DNA from: Pseudoneurospora amorphoporcata
Lineage: Eukaryota; Ascomycota; Sordariomycetes; Sordariales; Sordariaceae
NCBI GenBank assembly: GCA_033297205.1
Contig: MU859071.1
Location: forward strand, 186,001 to 250,000
Length of the DNA: 64,000 bases
Direction of reading: 5' to 3'
Of the stretch, positions 42,201 through 55,799 are shown piece after piece. The position numbers and the translations under genes were made by a program. The notes beneath the pieces were generated by a model. That model did no database searches. It was not told the DNA's origin and saw only the letters and a program-made list of their open reading frames with translations. Position 1 is the stretch's first letter; each line of letters opens with the position of its first letter.

Positions 42201-45200
42201 AAGAAATTCTGGGGGATGTGGAAACTGCTTTGATAGCGTTCTTGATCCCGTGGGTGGTTGAGCAAGGGGAAGCGAAGCCTCGTGGTTTGGGTCAAGCCTT
42301 CCAAAAAAGGGGAAAACGCAAAATGCGGAATTTGGAATTGGTTGGTCCCATTGGGCATTGAAAGTTTCGATCGTAGTAGTGAACTGATCGACAATGATGT
42401 TCGATTAGTTCCATCATAGCGCAGGAGCAGGACGAGGCTTACGAGACCCAAGGGGGAGGAATTGTTTAGCGAGAGGGCCCACGTGGTTTTAGTTGGTCGT
42501 TATAGGTTGGTCGCTGTTGACGATTGGGAATGGGACCTGAATTATACCGTTTATAGCAGCGTTAGTTCTATGAGGTGCTGTAGATCCGTATGTTAGCGAG
42601 AATTCTTTTGGTCAGGGTACCTAGTATGAAGAGCCTGACGGGAGTTTCTCCGTCCAAGTCCGTTATCGTTGGCTATCCGCCTGCCCGGCTGCCCTGGCAC
42701 CGTGACCCCTGAGGGTTCAGTCCCATCCATTCGGTTCCGGCGGCGTTTTCTTCTTGACGGGGGCCTTGGCCCATGACGTTGGGATTCGACGAGGACGAGG
42801 CCGACGACGATGACGACGATGATGATAATGACTGTGAGGCTGGATGCAACAGCTTTATGTGATTTATCAGTTTCGGGGCGTTAATTTAGTCGTTTCTTTT
42901 CTGTTGGTGGAACGTCTCGGTATCTCCGCCTTCCCTTTTTGCTTATTATTATGTCTCTGGTTTCGAGTTTGGTTTGTTGACCATAGGATCGCGCATTATC
43001 ACCACTACAGTTGACCGGACTCCTGAAACCTAACGGTAACCCCTGAATTGAAGGAAATGCTGGAGAAACAAAGCAACAACAACGGTAAAAAAAAAAAAAA
43101 AGCGACGACATATCAACACACCACATCATCATGACACCCACATGCTCCTTTCAACCATCGTCTAACCCTCCATCTTGAAAAGCAATCCAAAAACGTGGAA
43201 TTCAATGCAAGGAATCGTGATCTGGTGCCAGTACCGGTGGTGTGGTAACAGGTGCTGTATCGAATGGGCTACAGTACCTAGGTGGATCCCCATTTTGTCG
43301 TTTTGGGGACATTACTGTAGCAGGCCCACACTTTCCATTGCAACTGGCGTATCAGCATCACGTGGCTCGAGGGCAAGAAAGAAAGAAAGAAAGGAAAACG
43401 GGAAATTAGACCGAGCAGAAGGACGTCACTTGTCAGTTGCCAGTTTGTTAAATGAACCAAAATCCCGCACAATTCCCGTCTCTTCTCTTTTTTATTCCAG
43501 CTGTCAAGGGGAGAAACTCCGTTTTCGCCAGTCCATCTCAGCTCAGCTCAAACAAGGGCTAAATGCTAGCTACCTAAAAAGTACCGCAAGAAATGGCAGG
43601 GGGATGCCTGACCATTTTCAGTTCTCATGTTTTCAGGGTCCTTTCTCCTGCTGTTCTGCAGCGAATGGTTCGTCCAAAACGGCAAACGGGTCAGACGGGC
43701 AAGTCCATGCCATGCCATGCCATGAGTTCCGTGCCGGCGCGGGCGCCGCCGCGGTGGGATGGATGGTGCGGTGGATCAATGCCTGGAGTTTCAAGAAATT
43801 CAGGGCGGGACTGTAACGGAAGGATTGTGGATGAATCAGGGGGGTGAGTGGGTGAGTGAGTGGACCTTCTAGAAGCCTTCGACCAGAATAGTAATCAGGG
43901 GGTGAGCTGTCTGCCCCTTTGGATGTCGTAAGGCTCACTGTAGCCTTGAAAGTGATGCAGCGGGAATCAGGGATGGCATCTCGTGGGTGGTCCGCGGATG
44001 CGAGTTTTCTGTTCCTGAAGTGTGGTAAAGAGTCTCGGGTTGTCAGAGTGGTATTGATTAACGAAGCTCCCCAGTCCCCACTGTCGAGACTGCCGATAGC
44101 ATCACCACCACCACACCACTAGACCATAATAGGTCGATAGAACCACAAAAGAAGCATTCTTCTCTCGCATCAAACACCGTCCATTTCAAGAACAGTCACA
44201 CGGTTTCGACGACGATAATGGTAGGGATCCTTCTTCTAGCGAAGCCTGGGAAGCAAGGCCTGCCCTGGCACCTTGCAGCAGTTTTGCAGATTACGCCATG
44301 GGATCCGAAAGGCCGGTAACTGGTCTTGATTGGGTGACCTTATCCCATGACTGCTTTTCTGAACGGAATGAACCAGGTGTGCAGTGTGCCCACGAACAGG
44401 GACCGGAAGTGGTCCCCGGAGGGGTCACCGCGGGATTTGGAAGACCTTCAAACCAGAGCGAAAGTGCCAGGTGGTCCCCGGGCCCCTTGTTCGTTTTGGC
44501 CGGTATTTTTGGGGGTGGTAGTGGATGATTTCCCAGGGCGTTGAGGATTTGCAACCAACCCCAGCGCTATCCTGTCGATCTTTCCTAGTGTATTGTAGTC
44601 AATGATATCGATATGTGTCTAGGTAGCCAAGCGAGGATGGAAGCTTTCCCACTTGATACCGACTGTATGTCTATACCAGGTTCTTGTTAGGCGAGCCAGG
44701 CGAACAGGCCAGTGAGGCCTGTCTTGTCTTGCCTGTCTAGCAGCTCATGCTAGGGAAGATTCCAGCAGGGCTTTAACCCTGGCTAGCCTGGTCTCGCGTG
44801 GGTGATGGGAACAGAGACGAGAGACAGAATAAGACCGTCTAAAGAAATGTCTCCCAAAACGGAAGATCGCCCACCACATCGCTTCCTTGCCATGTGCGAT
44901 CGGAGTTGGATGGGGGGAAAACCACACTAAAGAAGCTGGGGAAACACATACCTCTAGTGATGATGCCCGTCTCTAGGTGAAAACGGATGTGATTGACATT
45001 TGGATTTGGTGTTTCCACGCGGGCTGACAAGGTTGTGTGGTTTCTCAATCGAGCCTCGCTCGCTCTGTGTAGCGTATAGGGGGAAGAGGAGGGATGCCTT
45101 GAGGTTGGATCAGGAATTCGGGTAAGGACCGGGTGAGCAGCCGGATGGCAACCGGGAACTTGCCTGGAATTACGAAGAAGGATTCTCGTGACTTGGTTGC

Positions 45201-45599
45201 GACATGGAACCATATGGGGGAAGTCATCCACCAGACAGCATCAGACTTTGCCATGATACCATGGTGAGACGGAGCTTGGGAAAGCTGTGGATGGAGTAGA
45301 GTGGGAGAAAGACCGAGAAGGACCCCCACCCCATAAGACGGGCCCTCGACGGGATCTACCGCCAGGAACCATCTTTTGTTGCTCTGGAGCACAACGCAAG
45401 TCAAAGGCTGCGTGCCCCTGGCTAATGGGCATGGCAAGACAAAATACCTTAAGAAAGATAGAGGTGGGTTGGAATTTCACGGTCAATGCAAAGTAACGTA
45501 AGTAAGTAATGTCACGGAATGCACTCGGGTGCCTCTTCCGGCACAACTATATAAGATCACTTGAGCAACCAAATTGCCAGCTTCGATTACTTGTATCCT
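39241..45599. other. Gene desert, first part: nothing coding recognised
   Basis: No domain, no convincing exon chain and no RNA gene were found on either strand. Base composition stays near that of the gene-rich part, unlike classic AT-rich RIP blocks. Simple repeats present: A18 at about 40592-40609, GAC/GAT repeats at about 42790-42825, A-run at about 43086-43101, and GAAA units at about 43374-43395. The first 1-2 kb should hold the promoter of the F-box-like gene. Confidence 0.5.
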
Positions 45600-48341
45600 T
45601 TTGTAGGAACATGGCCTGGTTAGTGTAGTGGTCTGCCACTGCCGTGACAAGTAAAAGAAAGGCAAAAAACGTGATGTTTCTTTCGTGCACGGGCCTCCTC
45701 GCACGGACCATACACATATAACAAATATTTCTTGTTACAACTGGGCTTAACAGGGCTAGAATTTGTATATTGTCAATGGATTTCTATATTGAGTTGTCTT
45801 TTTAACCTCTTTTATCCTCGTAATACCTCACATACTAGTAAACAAGTGTTTGTCATAATTCTAAGCGATGAATATTGAAAAGGTAGTTGTGTGGGATTAT
45901 AGGTTGTGTGCACGGATCATTTACACTAGTGTTATTTACTGAATTTCAATTTTTCGAAAATTTCTAAAAAAGTCTTATTTTTTCAGAAATAAACTATCAC
46001 TAAAGAAAGAGGAGCTGCGAACGGAGAAAGATGATTGGATGATTTTGCAGCTCCGCAGTTTAGTAGTGTACGATACCTGAAATACTTGGCTCTACTTACC
46101 TACACAACCACTGGAAGTCACAGCCAGAATGATGTCCAAAACGGAGCAACGATGATGATGACACCGCAGGGCCCAAGTGTAGCTCAAAGTTCAGGCGCTG
46201 TAACGGTGTATCCGTCGCCTTCATAGCAACAACTTTGTGTTGCCTGTGCTGCCTGTGCTGCTGCTGCTGCTTTGTGCTTCCACTACCTCTTCTGTTTTTA
46301 ACACTGGGAGGATAAGTGATGATTGTAACGTTATCGACGAGGTGAGGCTGTGCACGACTGTCGATATTCCTGAACTCCCAACATCCGGATTGGTGTTGCC
46401 TCAGACGCGGTAATCGATTTGGATGGATGCCAAGCGGCAGTGGCTAGCAGCGATCCGGGAGAATCTCAAAGAAGGGGACGGGATGGTTATTATTACTCCT
46501 TTTTGTCGTGCGGTGGTGTTACGTCCAGTCGGTCGGTACCTGACATCCTGACGGAGTCATCCATCATCCACCTTGTCCACGCCTGTCATCATTCCAGCCT
46601 ACATCCGTGCTCCTCCATTGGCTCGTAGTAGTAATCGCAGGCAGCTTCGTGAGGTTTCGTCGCGATTACCAATGGAGGCCATATTGGCGATATTGACGAC
46701 GAGATAGGCCGACCGGCGACAAATCCCAACGAGCGACGATGATGGATGACGATGACGTTGATGCAACGGGAATATAGAATGGGGCTCGAACTCGCGGCAA
46801 AAGTGGTAAGCGAGAGTCAGTGTCGTCTATGTGAGGCCTGCGTGCTGCCTGCCATATTGTGCCTTGCATGGACTTCTCGCTGATCTTCGATCTGAGACAA
46901 TTGAAGCGATCCGACGACAAGGCCAGTGACAGCTGGTGGTGGTGGTGGTGGTGACGGCGGTGGTGACTTCATCGTTTTGGTCCTGGTTGTGAAGTGGTAG
47001 AGTTGCAGAGGGTAATTACAGCGGGGGAATTTGAAGCTCCAATTTCTGGATGGGAATTTAAGGGAAAATGGGACGAACCAAGTTTCCGACGAATGAGAAA
47101 GATGCAAAATGCGACGTGACCGGGGTTTGGAGAAATGGATTCAAAATTGAAAGTGGAACCCTCTCAGCTTCCTTACTTCCCCAATTCCATCTGTCTACAG
47201 TTCGAGCGAGTCAAGGCATGTCAAGCCTCACCACGGTAACACACGCCCCATCAAAAAAGCCCACTCCATCACGCCACACCCAGAATCTCGCGTCCCTTGC
47301 GACTTGAATGGGACTCAGTGAGAGATGATGTGAAACATTCGTAATGGACGATGCGATGCAGTGATGGTGCGGAAATCATCTCTCAGCTCCCCGCCCCGTC
47401 ACGCTCGCGTCAAAAAAAGAAGTGCCTGGAAGTGACCCAAAGATATGGTTCAGCGAGCGAGGGGATTACACAAGCGTCGGCGACATCGGGTGCAATCGCT
47501 GCCAATGAACCCTTCCTTTCGACTTTCTCAGGTCCCCTTTCGTTATTTTTATTCTCCGTACGTACGTACGATGCGCAGCGACGCTTGTATGTACATGGCT
47601 TGGTGATCATGCTGAGCGGCTGGTTCCTGTTCCTGTCACAGCAGCCCGTGAATCGCTTCGTCACTGGTCAGGGGTTGTCACCCTCTTTGGGAAACCTTAG
47701 GTGATTTTGAAGCGTCACTCACAGTGGTGTCCACTCTAACTCACAGTCTGCCCGGCCGGCCGCCGCGCCCGACCCGACCCAGGACTGCGGACCTGGGCCT
47801 GGGAAGGGATGTTCCTGGGATCGGACTAATTCGTCGTGTCGGGTACCTTACGTATGGGATGTACGCCCCGTACGGGCATCATCTCGGACATCTCCTTCGC
47901 CAGCTTTCACTTCACATCCCCCTGGACTTGGCGCCCCCAATTTCATCGGATACATGGCATACAGACACTCATACTATTCTAGTATTGACAACTTCGTGTT
48001 TGAGACTTGTGAGCCTTTCAAAGCTTGAACCTCCTTATCCGATCCTGAATCTGGCATATTCGTAACGGAACGTAGCAGTTCCCTCGGCAACCTCACCTCA
48101 CCCTCGGACTTGAGCCTCTGATACGACACGACGGATGGCAATGCCCGAACACCTCCCCCTTGACTGGCATTGGCTTCTGACAACTCGATAGCGGCACCTC
48201 AACAATTGTTCTCGTTATCTACCTACTCCTTGCCCCGGCATTAGTACATACCACGCTCACGTGACGAGCTAGGTCCGTACGCTTGGTAGGAAAAAGCAAG
48301 CTACACAGCGCTGAAGTCTTGGTGCATATCAGGTCCGAGGA
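45600..48341. other. Gene desert, second part: AT-rich patch and triplet repeats
   Basis: An AT-rich patch lies at about 45720-46020. A GCT-type run occurs at about 46256-46272 and a GGT-type run at about 46933-46955. No gene was recognised. Confidence 0.5.
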
Positions 48342-48527
48342 ATGGACGGAATCAACGGAATGGGCGGGATCGACGATGCCACTGGTTTCGGATCACGAGG
48401 ACATCCCCCAAACATGCAACATCTGAGACCAGCAGCATCAACCAGGACAGCCAACAGCAGCAGCCAGCAAGGGCATGAGACGACTTTGCTCAGGACAATT
48501 CGAAAGAAGCTTAGGCTGGCCTTTTAG
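48342..48527 (+). CDS. Possible small ORF of 61 residues
   Basis: An ATG-led frame encodes a Gly/Ser/Gln-rich peptide (MDGINGMGGIDDATGFGSRG at the start, a basic TIRKKLRLAF end). Its composition is more protein-like than other frames of the desert, but it has no domain and no recognisable splice partners. It may be a real small protein, an exon, or chance. Confidence 0.2.
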   Translation: MDGINGMGGIDDATGFGSRGHPPNMQHLRPAASTRTANSSSQQGHETTLLRTIRKKLRLAF

Positions 48528-51500
48528 AGCTTGCATTAGCGGCTCCATAATCCTTTGAATGGAGGTTTGGTGGTCTCGTCCCGCTGTCTGTCTGGGTATT
48601 TCTGGGATCTCTTGCGTTGACTGCTGCTGTCGACTGATGTCGAGTGTTGTCGTCGTCGGTTATCGAGGATATGAAAAGATATGATTTGATGCCATGGCAT
48701 GGCAATGGCATGTTGTTCATTTCACGCTTTTGCCAGTGTTATCAACTTGACGAGCCTGGTCAGCTGTCCATCATCATTGTCGTGTTTATTTTCGTAGTAC
48801 TCGATTCCTCGAATGCCCTGTCTGGGTAAGTAGTGAGGTGCTGGATGACGACGCTTGACGACGGGGCGTTATCCGACAGGACTCTCAAAGTCGTGAGGCT
48901 TTCCATGGTCGCCGAATATGACGATATCGTGGACTCCAGCTCCGGTCGTCGGTTCCGAACCGGGGAATAACCCGGTGATGGCTTTCCACTTCTTATGAAT
49001 GCTCAATTAGGAATACGATCTGCGCCCTCGCTTTTACGAAGGGGTAAAATCTGAGTCTTCACTTGTTGTCACTGCTCTACGTATCCCCCAGTCCCGTTCC
49101 CAGCGGTAGCCGTAGAGGTTCTCGTCTTGCGAGCGAGCTGGAGTTGAGTGGTGGGTTGCTGCTGGCTGGGTGGGTGGGGTCCACATGGTGTCGTTTCGTT
49201 CAATTCGGGGTTCGGGAATGGCTGCCACAACCAACTGCACTCGGGCCCCGAACGATGCAGGCACGAACAAAAAGCACGAGCCACTTCCAGGTACGTGCAG
49301 TGTAAGAAAGGTACAATTACAGCATTGGACAACAGTTCGGGCGACGAGTTCAAGCACAGATCTTTTGTTCGAACATCCCATCTCGGGGGCATGTTCTGAT
49401 CGCTGCTGTTGTTGACGTCGCCATAAAGTTTCATATTGCAGGAGTCCAAATAAACAAGCAAACAAATGGAAAAGTTTAAATCACCGACGCAGCCCACCAC
49501 CCGTTCCGGGCCGCAGCGAAAGGGACAAAAGGTAGGTCGAAACCGACGGGCCTTAGCTTACCTTACCTTACAATTTTGGTGAGGATGAACCAACAAAGTT
49601 GTAACGTAAGGTACCTGCCGCCGCGTGCTGTCGTACCGCAATCGTACCGTGCCTTGTTGCTTGTTACGAGCCGTAACGACCGGCCCGGCTATCGGCCCGC
49701 CAAACAGCGCACCCGTCACCTGGCACGGCACGTATAGCCCGGAATTAGCTCCGCTGTTGGGTGGTCCCGTGGTGGTCGCTTGCAATCTCTTTGTTCGCGG
49801 GTCGGGGTGCAATGTTCAATTTGAACTTTGAAAGTGGAAGGTTCAATTTCATAGAGAAAACTGAACAGCGTGGGCCCGGGAAGTCCGCTCGCTCAGTGTG
49901 TGCAATTTTTAGAGAAGCGAGAAATCACAAGTGACTGGATTGGGGCGTTTCGCATGGAAGTTCCGGCGCTTTGAGGTTTCTTGCTGGGATCCATGTTTTC
50001 TAACAGCTTGCCATGCTATGATGCATTCATGGAATCACGTACGTCAACAAGATGGAAAACCAAAAAAGAAAAAAAAAGGAGGGTATGATAGATGCAAGTG
50101 TCAATAATGCACCAAGCAGTAATCGCAAGATCCGGCACGCAATGCGATGATAGGTAGGTTCTTGTAGGTTCGTTCGCGTGTGCGTTATCTTTGTATGAGA
50201 CAAACAGATCGGGAACGTGCATTCTGGAGGTCGCCGTCCACCCTTCGGTTCTCCTTCTCCGTTCCCCGCCGCGCAAGCCTCCGCCACAATTAACAATGCG
50301 GACTTTCTTTTTCTTTTCCTACGTTCGTAAATCGGACGCAGGAGAGAAGCTTGTCCGATTGTGTTCCAGTGCAGCTGAAAATTCACGCATATTGAAACCA
50401 GAATGTGTTTGTTAAAATGTGAATCTCAATATTCCATTTGCTGTGGTTTATGTAGAGACCAAGCTTTTTTTTTTCGCTAAACTAAATAGATAGCTACTTC
50501 TTATTTATCCATCCTCCGACTGTAATCTTTATGTATGATTTCCGATATAAGATGGTGCAGGGGGAGGGGATTATTGTAAACTCAAAAGACGAGAGGGGGT
50601 ATCTTCTATAACCTGGATCCAGCCAAGCGAACACTGACTGCCCTTTTTTCATGGCTGAAGATATCCAAGGGAAACCGACGCCCCAGAATGTGTATTCTCC
50701 AAGATGATGCCAGATTGTGGTGTACAGTAGTGGTGATGTGTGTGATGATGATGATGATGTGATGTGACATGATAAAGAAATAGGGACCATGATGCGCTGT
50801 GCGGGTAATGATGGACCATCTCCGCGAGGAGAGCCATCACGATGTGGTGGTACATCCCATAACAATGTGGGAAAATACAAAAAAGTCTAGATGCAATAAA
50901 AAGCAGTTTTCCCAACCACCCAAGTCTTTTTCCCAATCCAACCCAGGACAAACCAAAAGGAAAAACCGAAACGCTGTGATGTAGATCGCGGATCCATTCT
51001 TGGCTGGCATGCCCGTCCCTGAGCCCATGATCAAGTGCCGTTCCCGCTATCGTGATTCGGCGAATTGTGAGACCGGATTGTGTTCCGGCTGGGTTTTTGG
51101 GATGGGCGTGATTTAAGTTGGTGGTCGAATGTGTTCGGGAAAAGAAGCAGGTAGGTCGCGCGCTGCTTCTTTTCCGTTGTGATCCGCGCCAGACAGGTTT
51201 GGTGTAAAAATGACAAGTGACCACCCCAAGAGCGACTCTAGCGTTGCTCCATTATATCCCAAGAAAAAGGAAAATGCAACCAAGCCCATCTATGTGTAAA
51301 CGCCGTGCACCAGGTATAAAAAGCAAAACTCAGTGTGTGAAAAGCCAGAGTCAGCCGCCCGGAATGAACCACCCGCTTGTTGTGTTGTTGTCCTCCATCT
51401 TGGAGGAAGAATGATTAAAAGGCGTACTCCGAATTGAAATTAATCGCCCGAGAACGAGATCGCAGAGGTTGTTGACTAAAAAGTGGTAGATGCCGATAAA

Positions 51501-54500
51501 AAATGGTGAGGGCGAGATTAAAACCGATTATAGTAACGTAGTCGAAAAAGAAGTCGCAAAAAAAAAGAGGTGGTACTGCTTGTTCGAGATCGCCGATATG
51601 TTTGGTTGTTGCTTGTTGTTCCAATGTCGATTAAGGAATGAAAACATGGCCAAAATGTCGAGCGCCGTTGTTTCGCTGCGTTTCGCACGGTATCTTGTCG
51701 TGGATGTGTGACAAAGATCCGCGCTGCAGTGGTTCAAGGGATGAACAGGCACGCATCAGGTCCCGATAAAATCGAGGGCCTTTTACCTCCGGCTGGGCTT
51801 GGGCGGCTGTGGGGGCTTGGGGACACCGGTGGTATCGTAGGCGCCACGGCCGAAGTTGACAGACTGAGATGTCCTAGTGATCATTTTGGCGGTTGTGAAG
51901 GTTGTATTAAAAACGTCGCAAGAGCTGTAGCACCGAGAAGACACCAATGTTAGCTATCTGTCCGACCCGGCATCTGGAGACCTCCAGTCATATATGTTGT
52001 TGCGCGTCATGACTCACGATTGAGACGCCAAAGTGTAGTCGGCGAGAATTAAGATTCAGAAAAAAAAGTGTCGTCGACAAGTGCGTGAGCTTTGTGTTCT
52101 TTGTTGTGGTTCTTGTTGTTCTGGTTGTTCGGTATGCTTCCCGTTTCGGAAGTCTTTCGTGATGTTCGAAATAGGAAAGGAACTCTGGGGAGCTGGCAGT
52201 CGTGCAGTAGTGTGGATCTGAAGTAGACAAGTAAGGTAGTATTAAACCTGGTGTTATTCACAACACAGGAGAAGAATTAGGATCCGAAGATGGTTGAGAA
52301 GCTGTGATGGGGATTCCAAGAAAAGAGGTCTGAACGGGGAAGGGGATCCCTCGGTCTTATAACATGAGGATTGCAACTGGAACTGGAACGAGGCAATGTC
52401 GAAATGGAAGTCAAGGGGGTGACCTTATTTTCCCCTACCTTGTCGTTGGCATCAATTGTTTCTTGGGCCACACACCGGGGTACCCAGTCAGTCCCAATCC
52501 CAAAGACAACCACACCAGAGACACGACAGGGCAGCCGGGGGACCCAGCCAAAGCAACCAGGTACCTTGTCTGGTGTGTGTCTGGCCTGTCTTTGCGTGCA
52601 AGCTCCGTTTTTACGAGACAAGCTGGACAACGCCTGAGGTACAGTAGCGTATCTCGATAAGTACCCATGTACCTCTCTCGTTTGGAGACACCCATCAAAA
52701 GACAGCTTGGGGCCAGCTTGGACGGACCCATCTCCTTTTGCCGGGAGATTTCCATTTTCAGGCCCATTTCAGGACCCAGCGGATGGCCTCAGTGGATTTC
52801 AGTCGGCCGGGGGTTCCCTGTCTAATCCACCAGTTCTCCCACACGTCTCGAGAAACGGAACGGAGCTTGTGTGGGCGCGGCAGGTTGCTGGCGCTGTCGC
52901 AGTGGTCAGGTAGCTGGTACCAGCGAGCGAGAAAAACGGAATGATGAGGTGAGCAGATTGGCACACTCTGGCACTGTGCCCTGCAGAACGGTATCACGGT
53001 ACTCGAGGCACCCTCAGCACGGACGCCCGAGAGATCCAGCGACACAGCGAGCGAGCCAGTCCTCCTGGCGAGAAGAGCCACGATGTTGTTATCATATGTC
53101 GACTTGCCTTATTCTGCCGTGGCTGCCATCCACCCGTCACAGAACCGCCTGCCGGTGCCATCCGAGGCCAACTAGTGTCTGGAGCTGTCAAGCAAGTGTC
53201 AAACTGTCAGACTCAGAGTGTGCCCCTGGGCCAGGGCAGCTTGGGGCCTTCCTAAAGCTGATTTGATCGCCTCAAACGTGCGTACGGAGGGTGCCATCCA
53301 GATGGGCATTGGGCAATCAGATTGCTGCTGGTTGGCAAAGACTTTTGAGAGAGTTTCTCTCTGTGGTTGCGTACGCAGCGCAACGCAGGCGTGCAGTGCA
53401 GCTCAGCGGTCTGACTGATGATGTTCAGTGAGCCAGCACGCGCTTGCACTTCCTTCCCTGTCTTTGAATGTTACATTTCCGGCTTCACGTCCTGTCTTTT
53501 GGTGATGAGGCTGGTGCTGATGCTGTTCGGTTTCTGATATTGGCACCTCATCGCCGTCAGAACACGGAGCGACGGGAACCAGCGCAGATAACAGGGGTCG
53601 CGCTGAGTGATTGACGTCGTTCGGCGACCGCGAGTCCAAAGTGGAAGACATCACAACCACAACCACAGGAAGATTCCCGTCTTGTGTCGTCGGAAAAAGC
53701 AGCGATTGTTTCGAAATTATTGCGCCGCAAATGGGTTTGTTCCTGCGTGATCGTGATGCAAAGGCGTGCCAATGTCAGTTTGGGGCGTTTTCCGTTCGTT
53801 CATTCGTTCAGTAATCCGTATGTTGCTTTTTGTTTGTCTTGAGATGAAAGGTCCCTAGGTCCCGCGTCGTGATGCAAAACAGAGAGGAAAAAGTAAAAAG
53901 GTGCAAGGCAGCAAGGAGGTGCAGAGGTACTGTACCTACGGACGGCGGGACGGGAGAGGTTGCAGCGTGCCTGGGAAGCCCGCGTATGGCCCGCCATGTT
54001 CCAGTGGACAGTCCGCATTGCCCACCTACAATCACGGGCATCCGGACCCGATGATGGGCATGGACGGTGCCGTGAACGCCCACTTGTTTCCGTATGTTTC
54101 ATGCTTCGGATTGGCCATCAGGCTGGAAAATGAGGGTTGCGAACAAACATCAAAAGTAGGTGAACACACGGCAGCCGCGCTTGAAAAACATGAAAACTTT
54201 TCACGCAATTTTCTTCGGTTTGATGCCAGCCTCGTCATCACGGCATCGAGAGAGGAAGGAGCACTCGTCATGGTCGTCACTTCAAGTTGGGCATGCGCTC
54301 GGGCCCGGGATGGAAGGGAAACGGCCGGCAAGCACATCCACCCTCCCGCCATAGCCTTTGTCTTCCTTCCTTCCATTCGTACCTTCCGCTTCGCCAATTG
54401 AATGGGCCTGATGGGCTTGCAAAAATGGAAGTGACAATGAAGCAATCTCAAGGCAGCACTCAAACGAAGGTCCGTGTTCCTTCTTCTACCGTGGTACGGA

Positions 54501-55799
54501 TAATCTCTTCGCACTTGTTGGAAATCACGGGAACGCTGCAGTGCCCATCAATCCAACCTCAGTTAGGGCTTCTTCCACTTCCCGTCCACAGCTTCAGTGC
54601 AATGACACCTCACCACACTTAATCCAGGAACCTACCGGAACATGCATCACCACTACCACCATCAAGACTCGCCACGCCCCAATAACACATCACGAATTCA
54701 CGACCCTGAAAATCCGGTTCTCCATTATATGACGACCCTTGTTATCATGTCAAATGGTGACATTTGATGGTCTCTCGATCGTCCCTCTTCCCGTCTCTTG
54801 GGTTGTCTCTTGTCTTCCATGCGTCATCCACTCTTCCGTTACAAACTCCGAACGGCCTCTTTGGAGACGCTCCAGTCTCTCTGCATCACAACCTTATTCC
54901 CGTCTCCCACCTCAGGTCCGAGTGTGCTTGACAAGATAAGAAAGACAGGACAGGACAAGACTACCGTGGGCTGTGTAGTAGGGCTGCAGCCTTTTTGGAG
55001 CCTCTCTGTCTCTCAACTCCTCTTTACGGCTCCAGCTTTCTCCGGATCGGCCTCAATGACGGACTAGGGGCAGACCATCCGGGAATACCGAGAACCATAA
55101 AGGTCCATAGCAGGGACGGTCCGAAACGCCAGTTGCTCCTCTGAGCGTCTTCTGACAGGCCCAGCCTCCAGTTTCATCTTTTTTCAGTCCTCTTTCGGTC
55201 TTGACGTGTGCCGGCTCCCAATCCGGACTCGAACACCCCTGAAGGGTTCTCTGAGGGCTTTATCAGAATCTGCACCACCACAGTCTTTGCAGTGGTATCA
55301 CTACCTACGATAAGCCACAAGCCACACCCACCACAGACACCACACCGCGCCCACAAGACAAGCAGGTACAGATTGGTTTGGTCTGTACAAGCATACCAAG
55401 TCGAAGCCAAAGACACAAACTTACAGCTCTCAGACGCACATGCGCAGTCCGCCGGATGACAGGAACAAAAGATCATCTCGACCTGTCTGGCTTCTCTGGG
55501 TGCCGGATCTATATGTCCTACAATGGCAACTGCACAGCGGGACAGGACCGGCGCTGACTGATGGAGGATATGGCTGCGCCTTGCTCTTAATTCCGACACG
55601 GTCATTCCGTCGCCCTCAACCATCTTCACCACCGCCATCGACGACAGGGCCGACTCGATCTATCCTCTGCAAACACAGTTGCCATGATTGGAGAGACAAG
55701 AATTTTCGCCCCTGGGATCTTGACAAACTTTTTTTTCTTCCTGATTCTCAATTGAGCCAACCCCGAGTCCGCATTATGAACATGTGCAGATAAGTGCGG
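48528..55799. other. Gene desert, third part: nothing coding recognised
   Basis: Many short frames overlap on both strands without domains. Simple features: an inverted ttaccttac / gtaaggta pair at about 49559-49614, and a GAT run at about 50738-50760. No tRNA or rRNA was recognised. Confidence 0.5.

Noticed and set aside
43175..43816. 213-codon open frame in the gene desert
   Set aside because: Composition and residue order do not look like protein, and no domain is visible; frames of this length are expected by chance over 24 kb in six frames.
45613..45695. tRNA-like fold with A-box-like tagtgtagtggtct and a possible acceptor stem ggcctgg / cgggcc
   Set aside because: No B-box (GGTTCGA-type) and no sensible anticodon or T arm; probably chance or a very old relic.
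46770..46830. Minus-strand GAGTTCGAGCCCC resembling a tRNA B-box
   Set aside because: The flanks do not pair into a T stem and no A-box lies at the right distance.
50738..50765. GAT-type run considered as a CRISPR-like or regulatory repeat
   Set aside because: An ordinary trinucleotide microsatellite with no spacers.
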